A stretch of 15,368 nucleotides of DNA from Sphingobacterium sp. UBA1575. GTDB lineage: Bacteria; Bacteroidota; Bacteroidia; Sphingobacteriales; Sphingobacteriaceae. The translations under genes and the position numbers were made by a program. Of the stretch, positions 7,323 to 14,714 are shown one piece after another; position 1 is the first letter of the stretch, and each line of letters opens with the position of its first letter. The notes beneath the pieces are model-generated. The model was not told the origin of the DNA, ran no database searches, and saw only the letters and a list, made by a program, of their open reading frames with translations. The stretch spans positions 1,591 through 16,958 of the forward strand of contig DCOH01000053.1 of assembly GCA_002322865.1 (NCBI GenBank), written 5' to 3'.

Positions 7323-7925
7323 ATGAACACATTTATTTGGGGCAGGAGAGGACTGCCCAGAAAACAAGCCTCCATTCTTTTATTCATTCTAGTTGGATAT
7401 TGCCTTTCTGCGCAGGAAAGCCCAATTATTCCTACACCGATTAAATCTTTAAATGTTGTGGCTCTAAGAGTTGGTAATCCTGTCCCTAAAAACTTTTGGG
7501 ATCAAACCCATCTTTTATTTGAAAATGGAACGACCAAAGAAATTACCTTAAAAGAATATAAAGGAAAACTACTGGTGCTTGACTTTTGGTCGGCAGGATG
7601 TGGTAATTGCATTTTCCATCAAAAAGCCATGAACCATTTTCGGGATAATTACAAAGAAGAAATGGCTATTATCATGGTTAATCCAATCAGAACCAAAGAT
7701 GATCTGCTAGTGATCCAGAATTTTGAAAAAAGGAATGCTAAACATTTTCCAAATGGACTAAAAAGCATTATCCTCGATTCCTATCTCCAGAATATGTTTC
7801 TACCCGTAGGATTCCCCATGTACATCTGGATTAATAAGCATGGCTTGGTGGAAACTATATCCTATAAAAACCTGCTAAATAAAGAGATTTCAGCTCCATT
7901 TATAACCAAGCCTGTAATAAAATGA
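7323..7925 (+). CDS. TlpA-like thioredoxin-fold protein, short form, CGNC active site
   Basis: Periplasmic thiol-disulfide protein, first gene of a TlpA-SusC-SusD operon. A signal peptide occupies residues 1-30, with a basic start WGRRGLPRKQ, a hydrophobic core and cleavage near LSA/QES. The thioredoxin/AhpC-TSA-like domain follows: GKLLVLDFWSAGCGNC at 81-96, with Cys93 and Cys96 as the redox pair, and the cis-proline region VGFPMYIWINKHG around Pro165. The motif is atypical because Gly replaces the Trp usually found before the first Cys (WCxxC). The protein stops soon after the fold ends (200 residues). From memory, relatives encoded beside SusCD pairs in Sphingobacteriaceae often run to over 400 residues, so this looks like a short form lacking the C-terminal extension; no frameshift signature is visible. 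Its TGA overlaps the next ATG as ATGA, implying translational coupling to the SusC gene. Its partner and substrate are unknown. Confidence 0.85.
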   Translation: MNTFIWGRRGLPRKQASILLFILVGYCLSAQESPIIPTPIKSLNVVALRVGNPVPKNFWDQTHLLFENGTTKEITLKEYKGKLLVLDFWSAGCGNCIFHQKAMNHFRDNYKEEMAIIMVNPIRTKDDLLVIQNFEKRNAKHFPNGLKSIILDSYLQNMFLPVGFPMYIWINKHGLVETISYKNLLNKEISAPFITKPVIK

Positions 7926-10579
7926 AAATAATACATCATTTACTTCTAATGGCTTTATCATTGAATATGAGCCTTGGTTATGCACAGGAAAAATTATCCG
8001 GAAAAGTAGTGGAGCAAAATGGATCTCCCATTTCCCATGTGAAGATCCAATGGAAAGACGATAAAGTATTCTTCTATACAAATGAAGAAGGAAAATTTGA
8101 AATCCCATTTCGAGGGGAAAATCTCTTGAAGTTCTCTCATGCGCTCTATCAAAATGATTCCTTGCTCATAACAAACAAATCAAAACCTATACAGATCATT
8201 TTAAAGCATAAAACAACTTCTATTGAAGAAGTTCAGGTAGTACATACTGGTTATCAAAAGATCGCCAAAGAAAGGTCTACCGGTAGTTTTGAGTTTATGG
8301 GTCAAAAGGAGCTCAACCAACGCGTAACAACCAATATTTTGGAAAATATGGAAGGTTTTGTTCCAGGAGTTTTGTTTGATCGAAGAAATGGAGATGATGA
8401 TATTAGTATAAGGGGAATTAACACCTTTAGTACTTTATTTACTGGCCCATTGATTATTCTCGATAATTTTCCATATGATGGAAATATTAACTCCATTAAC
8501 CCACAAGATGTGGAATCAATTACAATTCTAAAGGATGCAGCTGCTGCCTCCATTTGGAGATCTAGAGCAGGAAATGGAGTCATCGTAATTAACACGAAGA
8601 AATCAAAAGACGGCAAAGTGAAGGTGGAATCTAAGTTGAATTTCTTTTTAGCTGAAAAGAGCAGAATCATGGACCTTCCTATAGTAGCTACGAAAGAATT
8701 TTTGGAATTGGAAGAGGAGTTGTACCATAAAGGCATTTATAAATCCTTACTTAATGAAAATCCAACTTCATTAAATCTAATAAATCCTTTTGTACGCCTT
8801 TTGGAAGATCATAGGCTAGGTAAGGTTACTGAATCTGAATTTGACGAAAAGGTTGCTTTTTGGAAAGGAAAGGATTATCGTTCTGATTTGTTGGAGCAAT
8901 ATTACAGAAACCAATTAAATAAACAGATGTATTTAAGTTTAAATGGAGGTGCCCAAAATTTCCAAAACAGGATTTCCTTAACCTACGATCATAATAATCT
9001 GAGTACAGTTACCTCTAAATTTGAAAGACAGGGTTTATTATGGTCTGGCGTGTATAAACCTATATCTAAAATCACAATTGACTATAATTTATCCCTTAAT
9101 TTTCATCAAAATTATGATACAAGAGGTTCATTAAATTATCCAATAATTCAAGGTAGAGGAAGAGGACTTTATCCTTACGCAAGTTTAATGGACAATGCCG
9201 GAAATCCTACTTCAATAGAAAAGAGTTATCCAGATCGGTTTAAAAATCATTATTTAGGGCAATATCCTAAAGACTGGACCTATGTGCCCTTGAAGGATTT
9301 ATTTGATTCTGAATATTCTTCCTTCGTTGATCAAACAAGGAATAATCTCATTGTTTCCTATCAACCCTTCAGTTTCATCAAATTATCCGCTCAATATGGT
9401 ATAAATTATCAGTTGACTCGTAATAGAACTTTATTTTCAGAAAGATCGTATCATGTTCGTGAATTGCAAAATTCCTACTCAAGGTTGGTGAATGGTATAC
9501 CAACCTCTTATATTCCAGATGGGGGGCTTCTGCAAAAATCTTTAGGTGTTATGAAGGAACAACGACTTCGATTACAGGCAAATTTTGACTTTGATTTTCT
9601 TTCCAATCATAAATTTTATTCATTAATAGGCGTGGAAGGTGTAAATCAGCCAATTGCCACTGAAAATTACCAATATTATGGATTCAATGATAAATATAGG
9701 TCTAGTCAGGTGGTCGATAATACTACTAGATTTCCAAGTTTTCAGGGGTTGTTTGGAACTAGAGCATTAATACGGCATGATGCCATGAATTTAATAAATC
9801 GAAGAATTCTATCCATGTTTGCGAATGGGACTTATTCTATAAAAAATAGGTATTTTTTATCTGGTTCAATGCGTAGGGACGCCGCTAATACCTTTGGTGT
9901 TGCCGTGAATGATCGATGGACACCATTATGGTCAGCTGGTCTATCCTGGAATATGACTGATGAAACATTTATCAAATTTCCTTCATTTATTGATTTTCTG
10001 AAATGGCGAGTAACACTTGGAAAAAGTGGGGTATCAGGTACTGGAAATTCTCCACGCTCTATTATTTCTATTCGTCAAGACATTAATTTTGGCCTTTTGA
10101 CCAATCAACAAGCCTATTTAAGCAGCTTGCCTAATGTCAATCTCAGATGGGAAAAAGTTTATATGCTAAATATTGGATTGGATTATCGATTATTTAATAA
10201 TAGAATTTCAGGTAGTCTTGAAATGTTCAATAAAATTAATACCGATATTATGGATATCGATGAAGTAGACCCAACTTCAGGCGTATCAACGATGACTTTT
10301 AATGCTGGAAATATGAGAGGTAATGGGTTTGATTTCAGTATTAAAAGTAAAAATATGCAAGGAAACTTCAATTGGGAAAGTCAGGCCTTTATTTCTATGG
10401 CCATTAATAAAGTTGAAAAGGTTTATAGACCTAATTTATTGGGATCCGGTATATTGACAAATAAGGGGAGGTCTTTATATCCCGTTAAAGGAAAACCATT
10501 GTATCCTTTGTATGGGCTTAAATGGAATGGGTTGGATAGTCAAGGCGATCCAATTGGTTACTTGAAAGGAAGAGAATGA
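7922..10579 (+). CDS. N-terminal 885 residues of the interrupted SusC homologue
   Basis: This is the product expected if translation ends at the TGA. Domains in order: signal peptide 1-22 (MKIIHHLLLMALSLNMSLGYAQ); a carboxypeptidase-regulatory-like beta-sandwich at about 24-95 (LSGKVVEQNGSPISHVKIQW through PIQIILKH); a TonB-box-like stretch IEEVQVVHTGYQKIAKERSTGSF at about 100-122; and a plug at about 128-235 with ISIRGINTFSTLFTGPLIIL and VESITILKDAAAASIWRSRAGNGVIVI. In the plug, LILDNFPYDG replaces the more usual LIVDGVPY, and Trp-Arg-Ser-Arg replaces the common YGSRA. The remaining sequence is barrel strands. The length up to the stop is about 83% of the full protein, so plug and most of the barrel are present but not the C-terminal strands. 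No repair or bypass element is visible around the stop. Confidence 0.85.
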   Translation: MKIIHHLLLMALSLNMSLGYAQEKLSGKVVEQNGSPISHVKIQWKDDKVFFYTNEEGKFEIPFRGENLLKFSHALYQNDSLLITNKSKPIQIILKHKTTSIEEVQVVHTGYQKIAKERSTGSFEFMGQKELNQRVTTNILENMEGFVPGVLFDRRNGDDDISIRGINTFSTLFTGPLIILDNFPYDGNINSINPQDVESITILKDAAAASIWRSRAGNGVIVINTKKSKDGKVKVESKLNFFLAEKSRIMDLPIVATKEFLELEEELYHKGIYKSLLNENPTSLNLINPFVRLLEDHRLGKVTESEFDEKVAFWKGKDYRSDLLEQYYRNQLNKQMYLSLNGGAQNFQNRISLTYDHNNLSTVTSKFERQGLLWSGVYKPISKITIDYNLSLNFHQNYDTRGSLNYPIIQGRGRGLYPYASLMDNAGNPTSIEKSYPDRFKNHYLGQYPKDWTYVPLKDLFDSEYSSFVDQTRNNLIVSYQPFSFIKLSAQYGINYQLTRNRTLFSERSYHVRELQNSYSRLVNGIPTSYIPDGGLLQKSLGVMKEQRLRLQANFDFDFLSNHKFYSLIGVEGVNQPIATENYQYYGFNDKYRSSQVVDNTTRFPSFQGLFGTRALIRHDAMNLINRRILSMFANGTYSIKNRYFLSGSMRRDAANTFGVAVNDRWTPLWSAGLSWNMTDETFIKFPSFIDFLKWRVTLGKSGVSGTGNSPRSIISIRQDINFGLLTNQQAYLSSLPNVNLRWEKVYMLNIGLDYRLFNNRISGSLEMFNKINTDIMDIDEVDPTSGVSTMTFNAGNMRGNGFDFSIKSKNMQGNFNWESQAFISMAINKVEKVYRPNLLGSGILTNKGRSLYPVKGKPLYPLYGLKWNGLDSQGDPIGYLKGRE

Positions 10580-10639
10580 AAAGAATATGCTAAGATAATT
10601 AACGATTCACTCCAGTATCTAAAATTCTTTGGTACGGCA

Positions 10640-11113
10640 ATGCCTAAATTTCATGGTTCATTGAGAAATTCTTTCTCCTATAAAGGCTTTTCAGTTCATG
10701 TTAATCTGTTATTCAAATTCGGACATTATTTCTTAAACAATTCCATTAATTATCAATCCTTTCTTAGGGATAATAGAGTTCATAAAGATGTAATAAATAG
10801 ATGGAGAAATCCAGGGGATGAAAAATTGACAGATGTTCCTGCTGTGATTATACCTTTTAATTCAAGTAGGGAAATATTTTATTCTTTAACAGAAAGAAAT
10901 ATACAACCTGCTGGATTTATAAGATTGCAGGATTTGAATCTTTCTATACCCTTATCGAAGTTTTTTAAAGTGAATGGTCAGCTATTCTTTTCAATGAATA
11001 ATTTGGGGATCATTTGGCGTGCAAACCGTTTTAATGTTGATCCAGAGAATTTAGAAATGCCAAGAAGTAAAACCTATGCTTTAGGAATGAATTTTAATCT
11101 CCATAAATTATGA
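10640..11113 (+). CDS. C-terminal remnant of the interrupted SusC homologue
   Basis: From the first in-frame ATG after the TGA this encodes 157 residues, starting MPKFHGSLRNSFSYKGFSVH and ending ALGMNFNLHKL. It has no signal peptide and consists only of late-barrel strands, including the ERNIQPAGFIRLQDLNLSIPL segment, equivalent to the .A.FLRL.N..L.Y.LP pattern near the end of SusC proteins. Translation restart here would yield a cytoplasmic fragment of no obvious use, so I treat it as part of the broken gene and not as an independent one. The last residue is Leu instead of the terminal aromatic seen in the upstream SusC (LGF), a mild departure from the usual barrel-assembly signal. Confidence 0.6.
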   Translation: MPKFHGSLRNSFSYKGFSVHVNLLFKFGHYFLNNSINYQSFLRDNRVHKDVINRWRNPGDEKLTDVPAVIIPFNSSREIFYSLTERNIQPAGFIRLQDLNLSIPLSKFFKVNGQLFFSMNNLGIIWRANRFNVDPENLEMPRSKTYALGMNFNLHKL

Positions 11114-12486
11114 AAAAACGAATTTATATTATAATCATCTCAATGAGTTTATTATTATCATGTAATAAGTTTCTTGATCTTAAACCATCAGAAAATACGA
11201 GGCATATTGATACATTTCAAGATGTTGAATACCTGTTGAATTACCAGGCAGTGACATTGAACAACCATAATACATTGTTAGAAGTCGGTTCGGATGATTT
11301 TATTATTGATCCTACCATTTATCTATCAAGAGCTGAAGTTTACCAGAAACTTTATATCTGGGATTTAGATGCGTATTTGGCTAATAATATATTGTTGCAA
11401 ACCTGGACTGAAAATTATAGCACAATTTTATATGCAAATCTCGCTTTAGAATCATTGGATGGGATTAAAGACGCTGATGAGGGTTTAAAATCCTCTTTAA
11501 TTGGGGAAGCGTTATTTCTTCGTTCTTCTAGGTTTTACCAATTACTTCAGATTTATTCTCCTCCTTACCATTTTAACGATGCAGACCATCCATTCGGTAT
11601 CCCCATTCGATTAAACACTAATGTAGAAATAGGTACTAACCGTTCATCTATTAAAGCGAGTTATAAGCAGGTTATTGACGACCTATTATTGGCAATAGAA
11701 AGGTTGCCAGAAAAAACTAATAATCTTGTTACTCCAACCAAATCAGCTGCACGAGCTTTATTAGCTAGGATATATTTGATAATTGGAGATGATGAAAATG
11801 CACTTTTGCAAGCAAATAATTTTTTGGAATATTCTAATGAACTTATGGATTTTAATTCAATGGATATTCAGAAAAACTTTCCGTTTCCTATTGATAATAA
11901 GGAAGTTGTATATTTTGGAATAGGAATAAATTTTTCTGACCTACTTTCTCCAAATGTTGCAGAAATTTCAGAGTCCCTGCTCAATTTGTACCATAAAAAT
12001 GATCTTAGAAAAACTGCTTTTTTTGTTGATCGAGGAAATGGTAGATTTAGATTTAAGGGAAATTATGCAGAGAGAGGAATTACAATGTATGCTGGATATT
12101 CTAATAATGAAATCTACCTGATAAAATCTGAAGCTTTAATCCGATTAGGAGAAATAAATGAAGGAATGAAAACACTTAATCATTTATTGGTAAACCGATA
12201 TGATCGCAAAACTTTTAAACCGTGGCATGCTACTGATAACTTTGAAGCATTAAAAATTGTTCTTGAAGAACGTAGAAAGGAATTACCATTTCGTGGGATT
12301 AGGTGGACTGATTTACGTCGTTTAAATAGAGATCCAAGATTTGCAATAACTCTTGAAAGGAAGTTTATTGGGAAAGATGGACAGGTGTTGAGAGCAATAT
12401 TGCCACCAAATGATTTAACATATACTTACTTAATACCCAATAAAGTAATAGATTTTAATCCTAAAATTATTCAGAACAAAAGATAA
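11110..12486 (+). CDS. SusD/RagB-family outer-membrane lipoprotein
   Basis: Partner of the interrupted SusC: a surface lipoprotein expected to bind substrate over the channel. Its lipoprotein signal is MKKRIYIIIISMSLLLSC, with lipobox LLSC and Cys18 as the lipidation site. The mature start NKFLDLKPSEN is the classic SusD opening. The segment SSLIGEALFLRSSRFYQLLQIYS corresponds to the RAFYYF.L...YG helix, and VLEERRKELPFRGIRWTDLRRLNR to the conserved E.R.ElafEg.RW.DL.R motif. The end is LIPNKVIDFNPKIIQNKR. At 458 residues it is intact and in the shorter range of the family. It starts inside the SusC stop (ATGA), consistent with coupled translation, so the upstream nonsense codon could reduce its expression by polarity. 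No degradative enzyme is adjacent, so the ligand is unknown. Confidence 0.95.
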   Translation: MKKRIYIIIISMSLLLSCNKFLDLKPSENTRHIDTFQDVEYLLNYQAVTLNNHNTLLEVGSDDFIIDPTIYLSRAEVYQKLYIWDLDAYLANNILLQTWTENYSTILYANLALESLDGIKDADEGLKSSLIGEALFLRSSRFYQLLQIYSPPYHFNDADHPFGIPIRLNTNVEIGTNRSSIKASYKQVIDDLLLAIERLPEKTNNLVTPTKSAARALLARIYLIIGDDENALLQANNFLEYSNELMDFNSMDIQKNFPFPIDNKEVVYFGIGINFSDLLSPNVAEISESLLNLYHKNDLRKTAFFVDRGNGRFRFKGNYAERGITMYAGYSNNEIYLIKSEALIRLGEINEGMKTLNHLLVNRYDRKTFKPWHATDNFEALKIVLEERRKELPFRGIRWTDLRRLNRDPRFAITLERKFIGKDGQVLRAILPPNDLTYTYLIPNKVIDFNPKIIQNKR

Positions 12487-12490
12487 AATA

Positions 12491-12519
12491 TTTGGGCAGG
12501 ATTTCCTGCCCAAAATTTT
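12491..12519. terminator. Intrinsic terminator after the second SusCD operon
   Basis: TTTGGGCAGG (12491-12500) and CCTGCCCAAA (12505-12514) form a perfect 10-pair stem with an ATTT loop, followed by TTTT at 12516-12519. It begins 5 bases after the SusD stop. On the opposite strand the same stem is followed by ATATTTTA, so it may also terminate the convergent minus-strand gene at 12532-12924. Confidence 0.85.
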
Positions 12520-12531
12520 AACGATTAATTT

Positions 12532-12924
12532 TTAAGGAATTAAAGCTCTTAATGAATTAACAGTTGTATTAGTAACCAAGGCATTTGGGTCTGCTATAGC
12601 TAAGTTAATTTGTTCTCCTACTGTTTTATCGGTTCCCGGAACCTGAGCAGTAAAATCTGGAACATCAAAACCATTATTTGGTGCCAAAATGGAACAGATT
12701 TCTTTATTATCATAACCACAAAGAGATTGATTTGTATCAACTAAAGTATATTTTGCTGGATCCATTCTTTCAGTAGGGTCGCCAGTATAATACCAAGTTA
12801 AAAACTCAAGTTCAGTTTCACTTTTCACTTCCGCTTTCTGAAAAGCATAAAAGGCCATTAATCCAAAAACACAAGCCAATAAGGCGGCACCGGCACGTAG
12901 CCAGTTCTTCATATTCATTGTCAT
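12532..12924 (-). CDS. Small exported protein, DUF6520-like
   Basis: Protein of 130 residues from the first ATG; in-frame ATGs also occur at 12918 and 12912. MKNWLRAGAALLACVFGLMAFYAFQ from 12912 is the most natural start, giving a basic residue before a hydrophobic segment that serves as signal peptide or anchor. The mature part is acidic, with FLTWYYTGDP near residue 45 and a Cys pair C69-x7-C77 (LCGYDNKEICSILAP) that could form a disulfide. The arrangement of N-terminal hydrophobic segment, aromatic WYY motif, two spaced Cys and short polar tail recalls Bacteroidota proteins classed as DUF6520, an identification from memory without a profile search. Such proteins often accompany regulators or peptide-secretion loci, but their function is not established. 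It lies on the same strand as the AraC-type gene upstream, yet 222 bases separate them and a promoter candidate lies between, so it is probably transcribed separately. Confidence 0.7.
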   Translation of the reverse strand: MTMNMKNWLRAGAALLACVFGLMAFYAFQKAEVKSETELEFLTWYYTGDPTERMDPAKYTLVDTNQSLCGYDNKEICSILAPNNGFDVPDFTAQVPGTDKTVGEQINLAIADPNALVTNTTVNSLRALIP

Positions 12925-12971
12925 AATTTAAAATTTTATATTATAAATTCTTTCTATAAAACCATAGGCCA

Positions 12972-13027
12972 TTCCGGATCCTTGATCCATCGGAAGGGGC
13001 TTATTTCGAAAGACAGTAAGCCTATTG
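12972..13027 (-). promoter_or_regulatory. Structured leader upstream of the DUF6520-like gene
   Basis: Two adjacent inverted repeats lie in the interval. TTCCGGATC (12972-12980) pairs with GATCC plus GGAA (12984-12995), around a CTT loop and a 3-base bulge. GGCTTA (12998-13003) pairs with TAAGCC (13017-13022). If transcription starts near 13066, both would sit in the 5' untranslated region. No T tract follows, so they may affect mRNA stability or translation; the function is unknown. Confidence 0.3.
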
Positions 13028-13072
13028 GGGAATAACTCTGCGATAAACATGCTGTTAATGAATTGGTTAACC

Positions 13073-13080
13073 CAAAATTA
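13073..13080 (-). promoter_or_regulatory. Possible -7 promoter element (TAATTTTG on the minus strand)
   Basis: The minus strand reads TAATTTTG, a full match to the TAnnTTTG consensus, about 150 bases before the start of the DUF6520-like gene and inside the gap after the AraC-type gene. I see no TTTG at the -33 position, so support is partial. Confidence 0.3.
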
Positions 13081-13146
13081 CAGCAGGTATTTCCTACAGA
13101 ATATACTATTTTAATTTTCTTTTTTGACTTTTTAATTTAAAATGGC

Positions 13147-14148
13147 TTATTGGCTGAACTTTTTCCGGTATTCCATCATCGTACAGCCATATTTTTTCTT
13201 GAAAGTTCTATTGAAAGAATTTATATCAATGTAGTTGGTGTTTGCAAATATTTCCTTACAGGTCAAATTGGTACTGACCAATTGTTCGGTTGCATTCTCC
13301 AACACGATCTCTCGGATATATTGCTTAGGAGTGAAGTTTTTGACCTGTTTGAAAGCATTCGTCAGCAGCTCAGGCGCGCAGCCAATTTCATTGGCCAATT
13401 TGTCAATATCCGTTTCTACTTTCGTTTTGAGATCTGAACGCATGTTCTGTACAGCCCGATCGACCAGGCTTTCCAAGAAGTCTATATTCTGATCTGTATC
13501 CAACAATTCATAGTAGGCAAAAATAATCTTCATGCAATAAAGTTTCAAGGTCAATTCTTTGAGTTTTCCTAAAGGATGACTGCTCATCCTCTTGGCCATA
13601 TTTTTCAGGATTTTCATGATCTTCCGGTTGAACAAACAGCTGGAAGCTAATTGAAAGGGTCTTTTGGCGTTTCTATGGAGCAAGGATAGTCTGTTGATCT
13701 TGCCAGGTGCGTGGTAATAGAAGGCTTCTTGTGCTATACCGACGCACAGGAACTCCGTGAAGGAGGAGGACATGCTGAGCTGGTATTCACCACAGCCAGC
13801 ATTGATCAAGGTAAATTGTTCTGCCTTGAAGTGCAGCTCTTGCTCATGCCTTCTTTTTTTTCTAATTTGGAGATGCCCCTGCAGGCAGATCAGCAGGAGG
13901 AGCTTATCAGACGGCATAGATAGGTTAAACTGTACGGTTTTTGATTTCTTTCCAATGCTTTGGGTTTTAAACAAATGATGCTCCAAACGGCAGAATCCTT
14001 CCTCTTGGACATGCTGGTAATAACGGATTTTTCCTTCGATGTATTCGGTATACACCGCTTGGTTTGGACTAAATTCACAACTCAGTTTTCGCTGGGCAAG
14101 TACGATTCTTACTCGGTTTTCAGTTTTTAATTGGATATGGATATCCAT
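13147..14148 (-). CDS. AraC-family transcriptional regulator
   Basis: Cytoplasmic DNA-binding protein of 333 residues, full length for the family. The C-terminal AraC/XylS double helix-turn-helix spans about 243-331: IDKLANEIGCAPELLTNAFKQV carries the first helix-turn-helix, NFTPKQYIREIVLENATEQL the linker helix, and TCKEIFANTNYIDINSFNRTFKKKYGCTMMEYRKKF the second, with the signature ending close to FNR.FKK.YG..P..YRKKF (Met replaces the usual Pro). The N-terminal 200 residues are a divergent sensing part with a possible cupin-like core at 80-140 (LLLLICLQGHLQIRKKRR through QFTLINAGCGEYQLSM). The inducer is unknown. Codon composition is richer in GC than the flanking SusCD genes, a feature shared with the HTH-amidase pair. 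It is divergent from the gene at 14391, so it could control that cassette, itself or the DUF6520-like gene downstream. Confidence 0.9.
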   Translation of the reverse strand: MDIHIQLKTENRVRIVLAQRKLSCEFSPNQAVYTEYIEGKIRYYQHVQEEGFCRLEHHLFKTQSIGKKSKTVQFNLSMPSDKLLLLICLQGHLQIRKKRRHEQELHFKAEQFTLINAGCGEYQLSMSSSFTEFLCVGIAQEAFYYHAPGKINRLSLLHRNAKRPFQLASSCLFNRKIMKILKNMAKRMSSHPLGKLKELTLKLYCMKIIFAYYELLDTDQNIDFLESLVDRAVQNMRSDLKTKVETDIDKLANEIGCAPELLTNAFKQVKNFTPKQYIREIVLENATEQLVSTNLTCKEIFANTNYIDINSFNRTFKKKYGCTMMEYRKKFSQ

Positions 14149-14390
14149 ACGCTACTTCAGATTAAATATTTAACATATTGGTTATTAATATATTGGCTAT
14201 ACTAATATAGTACAATGAAGTAATGATATCGAAATTAAATTAATAAGTATCATATTTAATTTATTAATAATTTTAATAATATGTTTTTTTTGACATACTT
14301 TATTGCTTATCATTAAAAGTTTAATAACAATCTGATAATGAGTATTTAAAAATAGGTTGGATAAATTAGTGATATAAAAATTTAACCCAT
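14149..14390. promoter_or_regulatory. Divergent AT-rich intergenic region with short repeats
   Basis: This region must hold the promoters for the AraC-type gene (leftward) and the HTH-amidase pair (rightward). A direct repeat, ATATTGGTTA (14175-14184) and ATATTGGCTA (14190-14199), is spaced 15 bases start to start, followed by an inverted CTATA/TATAG at 14197-14210. Such short near-repeats could be operator half-sites, possibly for the AraC-type protein. TTGACA occurs at 14288-14293, but with a poor -10 match (TTAAAA), and I see no TAnnTTTG element in either direction. Confidence 0.35.
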
Positions 14391-14714
14391 ATGAAAGAGT
14401 TGAAAGGCCTATATTATTTCCGCCTTATGCGGGGCTTGACCAAGAAGCATACCGCACAGAAAATCCAAGTCAGTTATAAATTATACAGTTCCATGGAAGC
14501 GGGTTTGGATGAGCCCACTTTCCAACAATACCGGATCTTATCAAACCACTTTCGGGTGGGGTTGAAGTTACTGATCAGTCATAATAAGGAATTTATCTAC
14601 AAGATCTCCTCCAATAGTTTTTATAGCGAGATCATGAAAGCTTATGAATTGGCCATGATGGTGAGCAGGATCCAACTGCTAATGGAAAAAATTGATTTTA
14701 ATAAAAAACCTTAA
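14391..14714 (+). CDS. Small HTH-like DNA-binding protein, 107 residues
   Basis: Soluble basic protein whose first 55 residues resemble an XRE/Cro fold: ELKGLYYFRLMRGLTKKHTAQKIQVSYKLYSSMEAGLDEPTFQQYRILSNHF has the order R..RGLT...A..I.VS...Y..ME.G...P......LS..F seen in XRE domains. The C-terminal half (LKLLISHNKEFIYKISSNSFYSEIMKAYELAMMVSRIQLLMEKIDF) is probably helical and may dimerise. A phage-type or chromosomal repressor is possible; I do not recognise a specific family. Its stop overlaps the next start by one base (TAATG at 14712-14716), so it is co-transcribed and coupled with the amidase gene. The ATG at 14391 is the first in frame after the intergenic region. Confidence 0.75.
   Translation: MKELKGLYYFRLMRGLTKKHTAQKIQVSYKLYSSMEAGLDEPTFQQYRILSNHFRVGLKLLISHNKEFIYKISSNSFYSEIMKAYELAMMVSRIQLLMEKIDFNKKP

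Larger units (their letters stand above)
7922..11113 (+). pseudogene. SusC/RagA-family TonB-linked transporter interrupted by an in-frame TGA
   Basis: The whole locus is 1063 codons plus stop, a normal SusC length, but codon 886 (10577-10579) is TGA. The same frame continues without a shift: GYLKGRE, stop, KEYAKIINDSLQYLKFFG, then MPKFHGSLRNSFSYKGFSVHVN, which matches the usual late-barrel SusC pattern (a site equivalent to ATPKYFGSLRN.F.YKGF). A single-base change from a sense codon such as TCA, CGA or TTA would therefore restore a complete protein. The gene overlaps the thioredoxin stop (ATGA at 7922) and its own distal stop overlaps the SusD start (ATGA at 11110), so operon architecture is intact, suggesting a recent event. 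Alternatives are a sequencing error, readthrough of the TGA, or a phase-variable or strain-specific null. If truncated, the barrel would lack its last strands and would be unlikely to assemble. Confidence 0.85.

Noticed and set aside
8302..8736. 144-codon minus-strand open frame inside the SusC homologue
   Set aside because: It lies antisense to the well-supported plug-domain coding sequence and has no family features.
10576..10593. ATGA at the SusC nonsense codon as a translational restart
   Set aside because: The ATG is in another frame and meets TAA after five codons, so it cannot restore the barrel.
13150..13978. Several + strand frames of 70-95 codons opposite the AraC-type gene
   Set aside because: Shadows of the AraC coding sequence; the minus-strand frame has clear AraC helix-turn-helix motifs and these have none.
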